A stretch of 64,000 bases of DNA, taken from the NCBI GenBank assembly GCA_964459985.1, contig CAYWOS010000012.1:1-64000 (forward strand), read 5' to 3'. Below, in pieces: positions 17,789-25,831 of this stretch; the first letter of the stretch is position 1; each line of letters begins with the position of its first letter. A program made the position numbers and the translations under genes. The stretch is from CAYWOS01 sp964459985 (GTDB taxonomy: Bacteria > Bacillota > Clostridia > Christensenellales > Aristaeellaceae). Under the pieces are notes generated by a model that did no database searches, was not told the DNA's origin, and was given only the letters and a program-made list of their open reading frames with translations.

Positions 17789-18217
17789 TCATTCCTCGCC
17801 GAGCAGGTCTTTTTTGAGCGCCGCGATGGTGGTTTCGGGCGGCGTGCCGGGGCCGAACACGCGGTCGAAGCCCATGGCCTTGAACCGCTTTTCCACTTCC
17901 TCAAAGGGCTGCTTGCCGACCACAATGTTGCCGCCGACGTATAAAAGGATGCCTTTCAGCCCCGATTCGTCGCATTTGTCGCGGAAGCCCTGACAATCGA
18001 GCTCGCCGTGACCGTACAGCGAGGAGACGACGATGGCGTCGGCGGCCGATTCGATCGCCGCGCCGATGTATTCCTCCTGCGAGACCATCACGCCGAGATT
18101 GACGACGTTAAAGCCCGCCTCGCGGAAGGCGTAGGAAAGAATCCGGTTGCCCACGGCGTGAACGTCCGCGCCGATCACGCCCATGACCAGCGTTTTCTTT
18201 TGAGAAGAAGCATCCAT
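17789..18217 (-). CDS. glmS: Methylaspartate mutase, sigma (cobalamin-binding) subunit
   Basis: The 142-residue protein is the small B12-binding subunit. The cobalamin signature D18-V-H20-A-V-G23 supplies the axial His. SSLYGHGE and GGNIVVGK follow, as in the family. The start (MDASSQKKTLVMGV) has GGAGG 11 bases upstream. A longer frame upstream crosses the promoter at 18257-18285 and is therefore rejected. This is the first gene of the operon, which needs adenosylcobalamin supplied by other loci. Confidence 0.95.
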   Translation of the reverse strand: MDASSQKKTLVMGVIGADVHAVGNRILSYAFREAGFNVVNLGVMVSQEEYIGAAIESAADAIVVSSLYGHGELDCQGFRDKCDESGLKGILLYVGGNIVVGKQPFEEVEKRFKAMGFDRVFGPGTPPETTIAALKKDLLGEE

Positions 18218-18256
18218 GAACGGCTTGTCCTCCTTTATGTCCTTGACGGCACACGT

Positions 18257-18285
18257 AGAATACCCCGTAAAGCGAGATTTGTCAA
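18257..18285 (-). promoter_or_regulatory. Promoter of the glutamate mutase operon
   Basis: Minus-strand TTGACA (18280-18285), 17-base spacer and TATTCT (18257-18262). Three direct repeats lie just upstream at 18294-18336. Confidence 0.7.
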
Positions 18286-18293
18286 CGAAAATT

Positions 18294-18336
18294 TGCATTT
18301 TTTCCTGCATTTTTGACACCGCGGAATTGCATTTTT
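18294..18336 (-). promoter_or_regulatory. Triple AAAAATGCA repeat, candidate activator sites
   Basis: Minus-strand AAAAATGCA occurs at 18294-18302, 18306-18314 and 18328-18336, starting 9 bases upstream of the -35 box of the glm promoter and inside the divergent region shared with the PucR-like regulator. The spacing of 12 and 22 bases is near one and two helical turns. Confidence 0.5.
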
Positions 18337-18400
18337 CGGGCGCTTCGCGAACGCGCCGCCGTCCGGCCGTATTTTTTGAACATAATCTACAAAAAAGGGG

Positions 18401-18430
18401 TTTACTTGAACAGGGTGACCATGATATAAT
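18401..18430 (+). promoter_or_regulatory. Promoter of the PucR-like regulator gene
   Basis: TTTACT (18401-18406), an 18-base spacer and a perfect TATAAT (18425-18430), 60 bases before the start codon. Confidence 0.55.
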
Positions 18431-18491
18431 TGGATGAATTCGTTTGTTTTTGTGCAATATGACAAATGATATGCAATGGAGGCAAAGAATC

Positions 18492-19562
18492 ATGGACAAT
18501 CGAATGCTGATGCAGATCGGACAGGTTTTCCGCCGCCTGAACTCGCCGATCGTCCTGTTGAGCGCCGACGGAAACAGCCTGATTCCAAGCGACGATATCG
18601 TGTATCAGCTTCCTTCGCTCTATCAGACGGGCGTGGTGGTCGAGCAGGAGGGCAGAATGTATTTGAGCTGCGCCGCCGAGCCCGAATGGGTGCTGATGAC
18701 GACGATCGGCGACCGCGCGCTGTCGATGGATTCGCTGACGCTGTGCGACGTGATGATTTCGTCGCTGTTTGAGGCGAACGCGGCGAGCAACGACGTGAAC
18801 AACGCCTACCAGCGCATATTGCAGAACGAGCTTTCGCTTGCCGAGCTGGACGCCGTGGTGGACGAATATCATATGACGCAGACCATGCCGCGATGCGTGC
18901 TGCTCATGCATATGGTGCAGGTGCAGCAGCGCACGGCGTACGACATCCTCTACGAGATCCTGCCGCACTCGCCGGGCGACGTGCTGGTGGCGATGGACAA
19001 GCACACGGCGGCGTTCATCAAGGACGCGGGCAGCCTCGAGGAGGACGACGACCTGTTCCAGTTCGCCTGCGCCGTACAGGAAACGCTGATGAGCGAAACG
19101 GCGCTCAACGTCACCATCGGCATCGGCGATGTCGCGCGCTCGGTGGGCGAGCTTCACAACAGCTACCGTCAGGCGCGGCGCGCCATCGAGATCGGGCGCG
19201 TGTTCGCCGAGGACAGAACGGTGCACGTCTATCACGCCATGCTGCTGGAGAGGCTTTTGTCCGATGTCCCCGTCGATATGGCCGAGCATTACCATTCGCT
19301 GCTTTTCAACCGCACCACGGCGCGGCTGTTCAGCGACGAAATGCTCTACACCATCGAAATGTTCTTCAAAAAGGATCTGAATTTGTCCGACACGGCGCGG
19401 CAGCTCTACATCCACAGGAACACGCTGGTGTACAGGCTCGACAAGGTGCAGCGCCAGATCGGGCTGGATCTGCGCAAGTTCGAGGACGCCGTCACCTTCA
19501 AAATCCTGCTTGATATGCGCAAATGCGGCAACAATAAAGCGAAAACCAAGAAGTCCCGGTAA
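18492..19562 (+). CDS. PucR/CdaR-type transcriptional regulator
   Basis: The 356-residue protein ends with the PucR-type helix-turn-helix (about residues 305-352: LNLSDTARQLYIHRNTLVYRL, then a second helix pair). This C-terminal domain is found in PucR, CdaR and related metabolite-responsive activators. The central region (about 130-250) resembles the GGDEF-like domain of CdaR. The N-terminal part may sense a ligand. The start at 18492 has GGAGG nine bases upstream. It is transcribed away from the glutamate mutase operon, and three AAAAATGCA repeats lie between them, so it may control that operon in response to an amino or organic acid. That link is inference. Confidence 0.82.
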   Translation: MDNRMLMQIGQVFRRLNSPIVLLSADGNSLIPSDDIVYQLPSLYQTGVVVEQEGRMYLSCAAEPEWVLMTTIGDRALSMDSLTLCDVMISSLFEANAASNDVNNAYQRILQNELSLAELDAVVDEYHMTQTMPRCVLLMHMVQVQQRTAYDILYEILPHSPGDVLVAMDKHTAAFIKDAGSLEEDDDLFQFACAVQETLMSETALNVTIGIGDVARSVGELHNSYRQARRAIEIGRVFAEDRTVHVYHAMLLERLLSDVPVDMAEHYHSLLFNRTTARLFSDEMLYTIEMFFKKDLNLSDTARQLYIHRNTLVYRLDKVQRQIGLDLRKFEDAVTFKILLDMRKCGNNKAKTKKSR

Positions 19563-19588
19563 GTTCCCGGCGACAGAGGAGGTTACTG

Positions 19589-20818
19589 ATGAATAAACGT
19601 TCCATGACGGCCGCGACCGTTCTGGCGGCCTTTCTGCTCGGCGCAGTGCTGATGATCAGCCTGAACGGTCAGGCGATGAACAGCGGCGCCATCAAGCGCT
19701 CCGGGAACACCGTGACCATATCGCGCGAGGAGTACAACCGCCTCAAGCGCTACGCCAAGATCGACGAAATACTGCAGTATGTCGAAGCCTTCTATTATGT
19801 CGAACCCGATACCGACGCCATGATCGAAATGGCGACGCGCGGGCTGCTCTACGGGCTGGAGGACCCCTATTCCTTCTACTACTCTGAAGACGAGTGGGCG
19901 GAGATGTGGGATTCGGACGAGGGCAGGTACGCCGGCATCGGCATCCAGATACTGGGCAACTACACCGATTATTCTGTCACCATCACGCGCGTGTTCCGCC
20001 ATACGCCCGCCGAGCGCGCCGGCGTCCTCAAGGGCGACGTGCTGGTGCGCGTCGAGGACATCAGCGTGGACGCCTATTCCATGCAAAACGCCGTCAACGT
20101 CATGCGCGGCACGGTGGACGAGGTGGTCGAAATCGAGGTCAGGCGCAACGGCGAGAACATCGTGTATCACATCCCGCGCGCCGAGATCGAGGTGAATCGG
20201 CTGGAGTACGTGATGCTCGACAACGACGTGGCGTATATCTATCTGTACGAGTTTGCCGGCGACTGCGCGACGGCGTTCGCCTCGGCGCTCGAGGAGCTTC
20301 AGCAGCAGGGCGCGAAGTCGCTGATCGTCGATCTGCGCGACAACGGCGGCGGATGGGTGGATGACGCCGTATCGATCGCCGATCTGTTCCTTGACAAGGA
20401 ACTGCTTGTGTACAGCGAGGGCAGAGCTCAAAAGCGCGAATCCTATTACACCGAGAACGGCAAGACCGATATCCCGCTCGTCGTGCTCGTCAACGAGAAC
20501 AGCGCGTCCTCGAGCGAAATCCTTTCGGGCGGCTTGCAGGATCTCCGCCGCGCCACCATCGTCGGCACGACGACCTACGGCAAGGGCGTGATTCAAAGCG
20601 TTCATCCCCTGTCGGGCGCCAAGGACGGCTTCCAGTTCACGACGGCGCAGTACTTTACGGCGAGCGGCGCGCAGGTGCACAAGATCGGCATCACGCCCGA
20701 CGTGCTCGCCGAAATGCCCGAGGAATACGCCTCGACGTATTTCCAGATCGGCGACATGACCGACCCGCAGCTCAAGAAGGCGTGGGAAACGGCGGTTTCG
20801 CTGATCACAGCGGAATAA
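19589..20818 (+). CDS. C-terminal processing peptidase (S41, CtpA/PrcA-like)
   Basis: The 409-residue protease has an N-terminal membrane anchor (residues about 8-25), a PDZ domain (about 100-185, with YAGIGIQI) and an S41 catalytic domain. The Ser cluster SASSSE (305-310) and Lys332 in TYGKGV form the Ser-Lys dyad. DLRDNGGG is the usual preceding motif. Such peptidases trim exported proteins on the outer face of the membrane. It begins 26 bases after the regulator gene, possibly on the same transcript, and ends with a strong terminator at 20888-20923. Confidence 0.92.
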   Translation: MNKRSMTAATVLAAFLLGAVLMISLNGQAMNSGAIKRSGNTVTISREEYNRLKRYAKIDEILQYVEAFYYVEPDTDAMIEMATRGLLYGLEDPYSFYYSEDEWAEMWDSDEGRYAGIGIQILGNYTDYSVTITRVFRHTPAERAGVLKGDVLVRVEDISVDAYSMQNAVNVMRGTVDEVVEIEVRRNGENIVYHIPRAEIEVNRLEYVMLDNDVAYIYLYEFAGDCATAFASALEELQQQGAKSLIVDLRDNGGGWVDDAVSIADLFLDKELLVYSEGRAQKRESYYTENGKTDIPLVVLVNENSASSSEILSGGLQDLRRATIVGTTTYGKGVIQSVHPLSGAKDGFQFTTAQYFTASGAQVHKIGITPDVLAEMPEEYASTYFQIGDMTDPQLKKAWETAVSLITAE

Positions 20819-20887
20819 ACCCGTTCATAGAATGACGGCGCGGCGCGCCAAAAATGCAGGCGCGCGGGCGTTTGATCAAAGTCAACA

Positions 20888-20923
20888 AAGGCCGCCGGGC
20901 GATTTGCCCGACGGCCGTTTTCC
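20888..20923. terminator. Bidirectional terminator
   Basis: The stem GGCCGCCGGGC pairs with GCCCGACGGCC around GATTT with one mismatch. An A-run precedes it and TTTT follows. It lies between the converging ctpA-like and lepB genes. Confidence 0.85.
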
Positions 20924-20948
20924 TGCGTTTCACAACCCTGCCGTTCGC

Positions 20949-21581
20949 TTATTGTATGCCGCGAATTTTGTTGAACGGGAACAGCACGCATTTGACGTGC
21001 CCCATGATGGCGTTGCGGCTGATGGGGCCTACGTCGCTCGCACGGCTGTCGTGGCTGGTATAGCGGTTATCGCCCATGACGAAATACTCGTCCGCGCCGA
21101 GCGTCATACGCGCAAAATCGCGCGGGACGGACGCCATGTGTTCGGGGTCCTGAACGATCAGCCCGTTCACGTACAGCTTGCCGGCGGATATCTCCACCGT
21201 GTCGCCGGGCAGCGCGATCAGGCGCTTGACGAACAGCGTGTAGGAATCCAGCGAGAGCGCCGCGCCCAAATGGACGGACGTGCCCGTTCTGCCGGGATAC
21301 CGGCAGATGATCACGTCGCCGCGCTGCATGTCGCCGAACTCGTAATCGAGCTTCGACACGAACACGATTTCGCCGTCGGCGAGCGTGTTGTTCATGCTGC
21401 CGCCGTCGACGCGGATCATTTCAAACACGAACATTCTGATCACCGTGGCGATCACGAGCGCCGCGAGCAACGTCCAAATCCAGCTCATAATTTCCTGCTT
21501 TACGGTTTTTTTGGGTTTTTCCTTCTTCTTTGTTTTCTTTTCGCTGTCGATGGGGTTCTCGGCAGCCTGATTGACCTGCAT
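20949..21581 (-). CDS. lepB: Signal peptidase I
   Basis: The 210-residue type I signal peptidase has a charged Lys-rich cytoplasmic N-terminus (residues 14-28), one membrane segment (33-53) and the S26 catalytic domain. Catalytic Ser62 is in DGGSMNNTL, and Lys119 is in LFVKRLIALPGD. MGDNRYTSHDSR is the conserved box E. It removes signal peptides from exported proteins. It follows the DUF951 gene by 15 bases and is preceded by a strong AGGGAGG site. Confidence 0.95.
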   Translation of the reverse strand: MQVNQAAENPIDSEKKTKKKEKPKKTVKQEIMSWIWTLLAALVIATVIRMFVFEMIRVDGGSMNNTLADGEIVFVSKLDYEFGDMQRGDVIICRYPGRTGTSVHLGAALSLDSYTLFVKRLIALPGDTVEISAGKLYVNGLIVQDPEHMASVPRDFARMTLGADEYFVMGDNRYTSHDSRASDVGPISRNAIMGHVKCVLFPFNKIRGIQ

Positions 21582-21596
21582 ATCGGCGTCCTCCCT

Positions 21597-21800
21597 TTAC
21601 TTGGCCGTCTCTTCCGCGCGCTCAAGCGTGGCTTTGCGCTTGCGGAGAAATTCTTCCCTGTCCAGCATGACGATCCTGCCGCATCCGCGGCATTTGATCT
21701 TGATGTCGGCGCCCGTGCGGATGACGACCCATGTATCCGCGCCGCAGGGGTGAGGCTTGCGCGTCCGGACCACGTCGCCAAGGCGGATATCGTTGTCCAT
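21597..21800 (-). CDS. DUF951 family protein
   Basis: The 67-residue protein has the DUF951 pattern: LGDVVRTRKPHPCG near the N-terminus, WVVIRTGADIKIKCRGCGRIVMLDR and a charged C-terminus. Cys19, Cys37 and Cys40 could bind a metal. This family is widespread in Firmicutes and has no firm function. It is the first gene of a two-gene operon with lepB, with AAGGAGG upstream and a promoter at 21830-21858. Confidence 0.88.
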   Translation of the reverse strand: MDNDIRLGDVVRTRKPHPCGADTWVVIRTGADIKIKCRGCGRIVMLDREEFLRKRKATLERAEETAK

Positions 21801-21829
21801 CGGTGCGCCTCCTTAACGTCAGTGTCGCT

Positions 21830-21858
21830 ATTATAATCCGTTTCGCGAAAGATTTCAA
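21830..21858 (-). promoter_or_regulatory. Promoter of the DUF951-lepB operon
   Basis: Minus-strand TTGAAA (21853-21858), 17-base spacer and TATAAT (21830-21835). Confidence 0.65.
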
Positions 21859-21921
21859 TGACAAATCGCGGAATGACAGAATTTGTTTACAGACACTTCA
21901 AAACTCGCGGCGGCCGCGCCC

Positions 21922-21950
21922 TTGCAATCGCGCCGCCGAACGGTTACAAT
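21922..21950 (+). promoter_or_regulatory. Promoter of addB
   Basis: TTGCAA (21922-21927), 17-base spacer and TACAAT (21945-21950), 38 bases before the start codon. Confidence 0.6.
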
Positions 21951-21988
21951 AGCGTCAGATCACGCCGCGCGAGAGGGGAGACGCCCGA

Positions 21989-24900
21989 ATGCTTGAGATT
22001 ATCGGCGGACAGACGCACGCGCTGGACGACTGCCTGATCGCGCGCGTCGCCGCGTGGCGCGCCGACGGCCGCCGCGTGCTTGTGCTCGTTCCCGAACAGC
22101 ATACGCTCAAAACAGAGCGCGATCTGATCGAAAAGCTCGATCTGCCGGGCTTTTTCGACATTGCCGTGCTCTCGCCGTCGAGCCTGACCAATCGCGTTTT
22201 CTCGCTCGCGGGCGACGGCGGACGGCAGCGCATCGACGCCAACGGCAAGCAGATGGCGCTCGCCGGCGCGCTGATCGATTGTAAAAAGGAGCTGCGTTTC
22301 TTTACGAGCGCCGCCGCGAAGCAGGGCTTTATCGAGCGCGTCGGCGCGCAAATCGCCGATTTCAAGCGCGCGGCGCTTTCGCCCGAGGCGCTGATGCTGT
22401 ACGCCGATTCGCTGGCGGAAGGCGCAAGGCGCGATAAATGGCACGATCTGGCGATCGTTTACGCCGCCTATGACGCGCGGCTCGCCGACGAATTTGTCGA
22501 CGGCGAGGACGTGCTGAACCGTATGCTTTCGCGCCTGCCTGAAAGCGGGATTGTTTTGGACGCCTGCGTCGTCACGCTGGGCTTCGACGTGATCACCGGG
22601 CAGATGGCGCGCATCCAGACGGCGATGGCGACGGCGGCGCGCGAAGCGGTCGCGCTGATCGCCATGGACGACAAAAGCGATATCTATAACGCCGTGCGCG
22701 ACAGCGCCGCGCGGCTGGCGGACACGGCGAAGGAAGCGGGCGTGAAGACGAGCGTGGCGTATCTGCCCTTAACGCCGCTCCCCGCCGCGCCCGAGATCGC
22801 GCACCTTGAACGCGAGTATTTCGCGCGACGGATCACGCCGTATCAAAAGGAAGTCGGCGCCGTGCGCCTGTACGCCGCGCCCAATCCCTACGAGGAAGCG
22901 CTGTTCATCGCGCGGGAGATTCTTTTGTGGCATGAAAAAGGCGTCGCCTTCGACGATATAGCGGTGGTCATGGCGGACGAGCGCGCGTCGGCGGGCGTGA
23001 TCGAGGCGGCGTTTTCCGCGTGCCTGATCCCCAAGTATATCGCGCGCAAACTCTCCGCCGTCGAGCACGGCGCGTCGCGCATGGCGCTGTCCTCCCTGCG
23101 CGCGCTGGCGTCGAACTACCGCCCGGACGATATGCGCGATCTGATCAAATCGGGCTACGCGCCGATCACGCAGGAGCAGGCGTGGCGGCTTGAAAACTAT
23201 ATGGACGCCTACGGCGTAAGCGGCAGGAAATGGCTGACGCCCTTTGCGCGCGGCGGCGAAAGCGAGGCGCGGGAAGCCGAGCGGGCGCGCGAAAGGATCA
23301 TCGCGCCGCTCCTTCGTCTGCGCGAAACGCTCGCCGACAAACCGAACGTATCGTCGGCGCTCGCGGCGCTTGAGGAATACCTGTCCGAAACGGGCGTCGC
23401 GCAAAGGCTTCTGGACGACGCCGATGCGCTGGACGGCGCGGGCATGGCGGCGCAGGCGATCCAGACAAGACAGATTGAAAAAACGCTCGTCTCGATCTTC
23501 TCGCAGATGAACGCTTTGTACGGCGGCGTCCGGCTGTCTGTCCGCGTGATCGCCGAGTGGCTCGAAGCCGGTCTTCGCGCCTGCGAATTGTCCTCGCTGC
23601 CGCCGGACGCCGGCTCGGTCGCCTGCGGACAGCTCGGCGTCCTGCCCTTGCGCGCGCCGCAGGTGTTGTTCATCACGGGGCTGCACGACGGCGTTTTGAC
23701 GGCGGAGGGCGCGGCGGTGCTGTCCGACGACGAAAAGAACGACGCGCAGGAGGCGCTGGGCATCTATCTCGGGCTTGACCGCGACGCGCACGACGCGCTC
23801 CGGCTGCTGGATTTCTATAAAACGGCGGTATCGGCGCGGCGGGCGCTGTACCTGACGCGCGCGCAGGCGTCGGAGGACGGCGCGGCGCTGCGTCCGCTCC
23901 CGGCGCTGTCGCATATCCGCCGTCTTTTGCCCGCGATGAGCGAGGAGGGCGGCCTGACGGACGCGCGGGGATTGTCGCTGCCGCTCGCGCCGCTTCCGGC
24001 GCTCGACGCCATCGCGTCGCGCGTCGCGCGAAACGAAATGAACGACGAATGGGCGCGCGCCTGGGCATACCTTTGCCGCGACGAGGAAACGCGCCCGCGC
24101 GCCGACGCGCTGCGCGCCGCGTTTGCGCCGGGCGACGCGGCCGCGCCGCTCCCGCGCGAGGTGACGGACAATCTGTTCCTCGAGCGCGTGATGTCGGTCA
24201 GCCGTCTGGAAAGCTACGCCGCCTGTCCGTTCAAGCATTTCGTGCAGTACGGGCTGCGGCCGCAGGAAAAGAAAACATGGGAACTATCGCCGCGCGACGC
24301 CGGCAGCTTTTATCACAGCGCCATCGAGGGCTTCACGCGCCTTTTGCCCACGATCCCGGGCTGGCCCGACATCACGCGCGCACAGTGCGACGCCGCGACG
24401 GACGCCGCCTGCGCGCCGGTTTTCGAGGAAACGATCGGCGATATGATGCAGGACAACGCGCGGATGCGCGCCGCATCGGAGAAATACCGCCAGACGGTGC
24501 GGCGCGTGGCGTGGGTGTTTACGCGCGGCGCGAAAAAAAGCGCCTTCCGCACCGAAGGCAGCGAGGTGCGCTTCGGGTATCCGGACACGATGCCGCCCGT
24601 CGAACTGGCGCTGTCCGACGGCACGCGCGTGCTGCTGCGCGGCGTGATCGACCGCATTGACCGCTATGCCGGCGACGAGGGGCTGTACCTGCGCGTGGTC
24701 GACTATAAATCGGGCGCGGCCAGACTGTCGCCGGTGCGCGTGTGGTGGGGCGAGCAATTGCAGCTCCTTTTGTACCTCGAGGCGGCGCTCAACGCGACGC
24801 CCGGCGCCGCGCCCGCCGGCGCGTACTACATGCACATCGACGATCCGTGGGTCGACGATCCCGAGCGCTTGAGCGACGTTGAGGACGCGTTGGCGAAAAA

Positions 24901-25288
24901 ACTCCGGCTCGCGGGGGTGACGATCCGGGACGCGCGAATCGTGCGGCTGATGGATACCGACGATCCGCCCTATACGCTTGCGAAAATGCTCAACAAGGAC
25001 GGCGGTTTCGCGGCGTCCGCCGCCGCCGCGACGCTCGAGGAGCTGACCGCGCTGATCGCCCACGCGCACAGGCGCGCCGCCGTATTGGCGCAGGGGATGC
25101 GCCGAGGGGAGATCATGCCCGCGCCGCTTCACGATAAGAATACTTCCGCCTGCGACAGATGCCTCTACCGCGCCGTCTGCCGCCGCGACGAAAGGCCGGC
25201 CGGCCTCGACCGCGAGATGGGCGAGATGACGTTTGACGCGCTGCTGGAAAATATTCGGCAAAACGAGGAAAAGAATCTGCGGGTTTGA
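21989..25288 (+). CDS. addB: Helicase-exonuclease AddAB, AddB subunit
   Basis: The 1099-residue protein matches AddB of double-strand-break repair in length and layout. The N-terminal helicase-like region has the nonstandard opening IIGGQTHALDD, in place of a strict Walker A, followed by LVLVPEQHTLKTE, diagnostic of AddB. The C-terminal RecB-like nuclease carries VVDYKSG (Asp and Lys of PD-(D/E)xK). A Cys in YAACPFKHFVQYG together with the late CDRCLYRAVC supplies four Cys for the iron-sulfur cluster of AddB. The partner gene addA, usually directly downstream, is not in this window. The next gene is a small P-loop protein. Confidence 0.92.
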   Translation: MLEIIGGQTHALDDCLIARVAAWRADGRRVLVLVPEQHTLKTERDLIEKLDLPGFFDIAVLSPSSLTNRVFSLAGDGGRQRIDANGKQMALAGALIDCKKELRFFTSAAAKQGFIERVGAQIADFKRAALSPEALMLYADSLAEGARRDKWHDLAIVYAAYDARLADEFVDGEDVLNRMLSRLPESGIVLDACVVTLGFDVITGQMARIQTAMATAAREAVALIAMDDKSDIYNAVRDSAARLADTAKEAGVKTSVAYLPLTPLPAAPEIAHLEREYFARRITPYQKEVGAVRLYAAPNPYEEALFIAREILLWHEKGVAFDDIAVVMADERASAGVIEAAFSACLIPKYIARKLSAVEHGASRMALSSLRALASNYRPDDMRDLIKSGYAPITQEQAWRLENYMDAYGVSGRKWLTPFARGGESEAREAERARERIIAPLLRLRETLADKPNVSSALAALEEYLSETGVAQRLLDDADALDGAGMAAQAIQTRQIEKTLVSIFSQMNALYGGVRLSVRVIAEWLEAGLRACELSSLPPDAGSVACGQLGVLPLRAPQVLFITGLHDGVLTAEGAAVLSDDEKNDAQEALGIYLGLDRDAHDALRLLDFYKTAVSARRALYLTRAQASEDGAALRPLPALSHIRRLLPAMSEEGGLTDARGLSLPLAPLPALDAIASRVARNEMNDEWARAWAYLCRDEETRPRADALRAAFAPGDAAAPLPREVTDNLFLERVMSVSRLESYAACPFKHFVQYGLRPQEKKTWELSPRDAGSFYHSAIEGFTRLLPTIPGWPDITRAQCDAATDAACAPVFEETIGDMMQDNARMRAASEKYRQTVRRVAWVFTRGAKKSAFRTEGSEVRFGYPDTMPPVELALSDGTRVLLRGVIDRIDRYAGDEGLYLRVVDYKSGAARLSPVRVWWGEQLQLLLYLEAALNATPGAAPAGAYYMHIDDPWVDDPERLSDVEDALAKKLRLAGVTIRDARIVRLMDTDDPPYTLAKMLNKDGGFAASAAAATLEELTALIAHAHRRAAVLAQGMRRGEIMPAPLHDKNTSACDRCLYRAVCRRDERPAGLDREMGEMTFDALLENIRQNEEKNLRV

Positions 25289-25300
25289 ACGCGCCGTTCC

Positions 25301-25329
25301 TTGCCAGAAACGGAGAAATGCGGTATAAT
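25301..25329 (+). promoter_or_regulatory. Promoter of the small P-loop gene
   Basis: TTGCCA (25301-25306), 17-base spacer and perfect TATAAT (25324-25329), just after the addB stop. Confidence 0.65.
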
Positions 25330-25369
25330 CGTCTTACAGACGTCGGAAATGATGGAAGGGGGAGTTCCC

Positions 25370-25786
25370 ATGATACGGGTGATTCACGGCAAGAAGGGCT
25401 CCGGCAAGACCAAGCGAATTCTCGACATGGCAAACGAGGCGCTCAAAACATTCAAGGGCAGCGTCATCTTCATCGACGACGACACCCGCTATATGTTCGA
25501 TCTGCGCCACGAGGTCCGCTTCATCGACGCCAGCGAGTACGGTTCCGACAGCCCCGAAATGTTCTTCGGCTTCCTGTGCGGACTGCTTGCCCAGAACTAT
25601 GACATCAGCGTGGTTTTTGTCGACGCGTTCATGAAGCTCGTCAAAACGGATATTGCGAATACCGAAGTGTTTTTCCGGCGGCTTGCCGAGCTCGGGCAGC
25701 GCCATAACGTTGAATTTGTGCTCAGCGTCAGCGTGGACGACAGCGTCGCGCCTGATTTTGTCCGACAGTACTTCGTTGAAATGTAG
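25370..25786 (+). CDS. Small P-loop NTP-binding protein, function unknown
   Basis: The 138-residue protein opens with a Walker A loop, GKKGSGKT (residues 6-13), followed by a hydrophobic Walker-B-like strand FIDDD near residue 36 and a second, ISVVFVDAF, near 82. I recognise the fold as a short ATPase-like protein common in Clostridia but cannot name it. The start at 25370 has AAGGGGGAG upstream. It sits between addB and thrC with its own promoter, so no operon link explains it. Confidence 0.7.
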   Translation: MIRVIHGKKGSGKTKRILDMANEALKTFKGSVIFIDDDTRYMFDLRHEVRFIDASEYGSDSPEMFFGFLCGLLAQNYDISVVFVDAFMKLVKTDIANTEVFFRRLAELGQRHNVEFVLSVSVDDSVAPDFVRQYFVEM

Positions 25787-25831
25787 CGCGGAGCGCGGCT
25801 GACCGCGCGGCGCATCCGATAAGGAGCCGTT

